Source: JANYHF01 sp963732765 (lineage in GTDB: Bacteria; Pseudomonadota; Alphaproteobacteria; Rhizobiales; Hyphomicrobiaceae). Taken from it: a stretch of DNA of 64,000 nucleotides. The notes beneath the pieces were generated by a model that searched no databases, was not told the origin of the DNA, and was given only the letters and a program-made list of their open reading frames with translations. Positions 63,776-64,000 of the stretch are shown here, piece after piece. Within the stretch, counting starts at the first letter, position 1, and each line of letters starts with the position of its first letter. The translations under genes were made by a program, and so were the position numbers. The stretch spans positions 1 to 64,000 of the forward strand of contig CAVTAS010000006.1 of assembly GCA_963732765.1 (NCBI GenBank), written 5' to 3'.

Positions 63776-64000
63776 ATGGCGGCCAGCGAAGATCTGCCGG
63801 AGCCCCAGGCCCGTGCGCTGGTGGCACGGGCGGGGATCAGGGCGGGAGCGGCCGATCTCGACCGCATCGCCAAGGATGGCTGGGCGGGTTGGGTGCGCTG
63901 GCAGCTGGGCTTGCCCCCGGATGACGACCGAGCGACGCGCGACGCGCTCGCTACCGTTAGACTGCGCATCGAGTATGACAAGGGCGAAGGCTATCCCGCG
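63776..64000 (+). CDS. DUF1800-like protein, cut by window edge
   Basis: 75 codons open to the window end from ATG 63776. The start PQARALVARAGIRAGAADLD and DGWAGWVRWQLG, followed by DALATVRLRIEYDKG, matches the N-terminal pattern of DUF1800 proteins, usually 450-500 residue proteins of unknown function encoded with a DUF1501 partner. Most of the gene lies outside, so identity is moderate. Divergent from the GTA cluster. Confidence 0.6.
   Translation, partial: MAASEDLPEPQARALVARAGIRAGAADLDRIAKDGWAGWVRWQLGLPPDDDRATRDALATVRLRIEYDKGEGYPA

Overview
This is chromosomal DNA from a GC-rich alphaproteobacterium. Gene content and order point to the Hyphomicrobiales (Rhizobiales) or a close relative: glnE beside an OmpR-type two-component pair and degP, a ccmE where rhizobial cycHJKL usually sits, glcDEF, a fused indolepyruvate:ferredoxin oxidoreductase, and a gene-transfer-agent (GTA) type head-tail cluster. 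No rRNA, CRISPR array, integrase or complete insertion sequence was seen. The only RNA gene is a tRNA-Thr cut by the left edge. The order-level assignment is an inference from gene families and order.

Layout. 1-3.4 kb: tRNA-Thr, a polyprenyl-phosphate mannosyltransferase/GtrA fusion, a PMT-like membrane glycosyltransferase and a small secreted protein. 3.5-8.3 kb (minus): indolepyruvate oxidoreductase coupled to a dihydroorotase. 8.5-14.5 kb (plus): ygfZ-tag-HD hydrolase-tyrosine phosphatase, a Nudix/winged-helix regulator, and two membrane proteins. 14.5-16.6 kb (minus): a lemA-TPM-TPM operon. 17-21.4 kb: rpmF and mtgA, with divergent ispA, an RlmM-like and a TrmH-like methyltransferase. 21.4-22.4 kb: a secreted hypothetical and a brnTA toxin-antitoxin pair with a clear sigma70-type promoter. 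22.6-26.3 kb (minus): a four-gene NMT1/THI5-type ABC importer, with glk divergent from it. 27.4-31.5 kb (minus): glycolate oxidase glcDEF. 31.5-33.2 kb (minus): an ECF sigma factor (frameshifted as read), a cysteine-free putative anti-sigma factor and a periplasmic Metal_resist-type protein. 33.3-43.7 kb (minus): glnE, a frameshifted sensor kinase with its regulator, degP, ccmE, a glycine-zipper lipoprotein, a second two-component pair and a PepSY-like protein.

43.8-63.7 kb (minus) is a GTA-like structural cluster read from right to left. It has small and large terminase, portal, protease, HK97 capsid, connector, head closure, DUF3168, major tail protein, gp10, tail chaperone, a very short tape measure, DUF2460, DUF2163, NlpC/P60 and the gp15 TIM-barrel host-specificity protein. 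Two receptor/fibre-like proteins and a lysis gene follow. There are no replication, repressor or integration genes. The lysis gene fuses a CHAP-like domain, a GH108 muramidase and a holin-like segment, and it contains a strong internal Shine-Dalgarno and ATG that could make the holin separately. A 2.2-kb islet of decayed or foreign sequence lies between portal and protease, where orfg3.5 lies in canonical GTAs. A divergent DUF1800-like gene runs off the right edge.

Three genes (the ECF sigma factor, the degP-linked sensor kinase and GTA gp15) each carry what looks like one extra base that splits an otherwise well conserved reading frame. This may be real decay or assembly error, and it decides whether these systems work.
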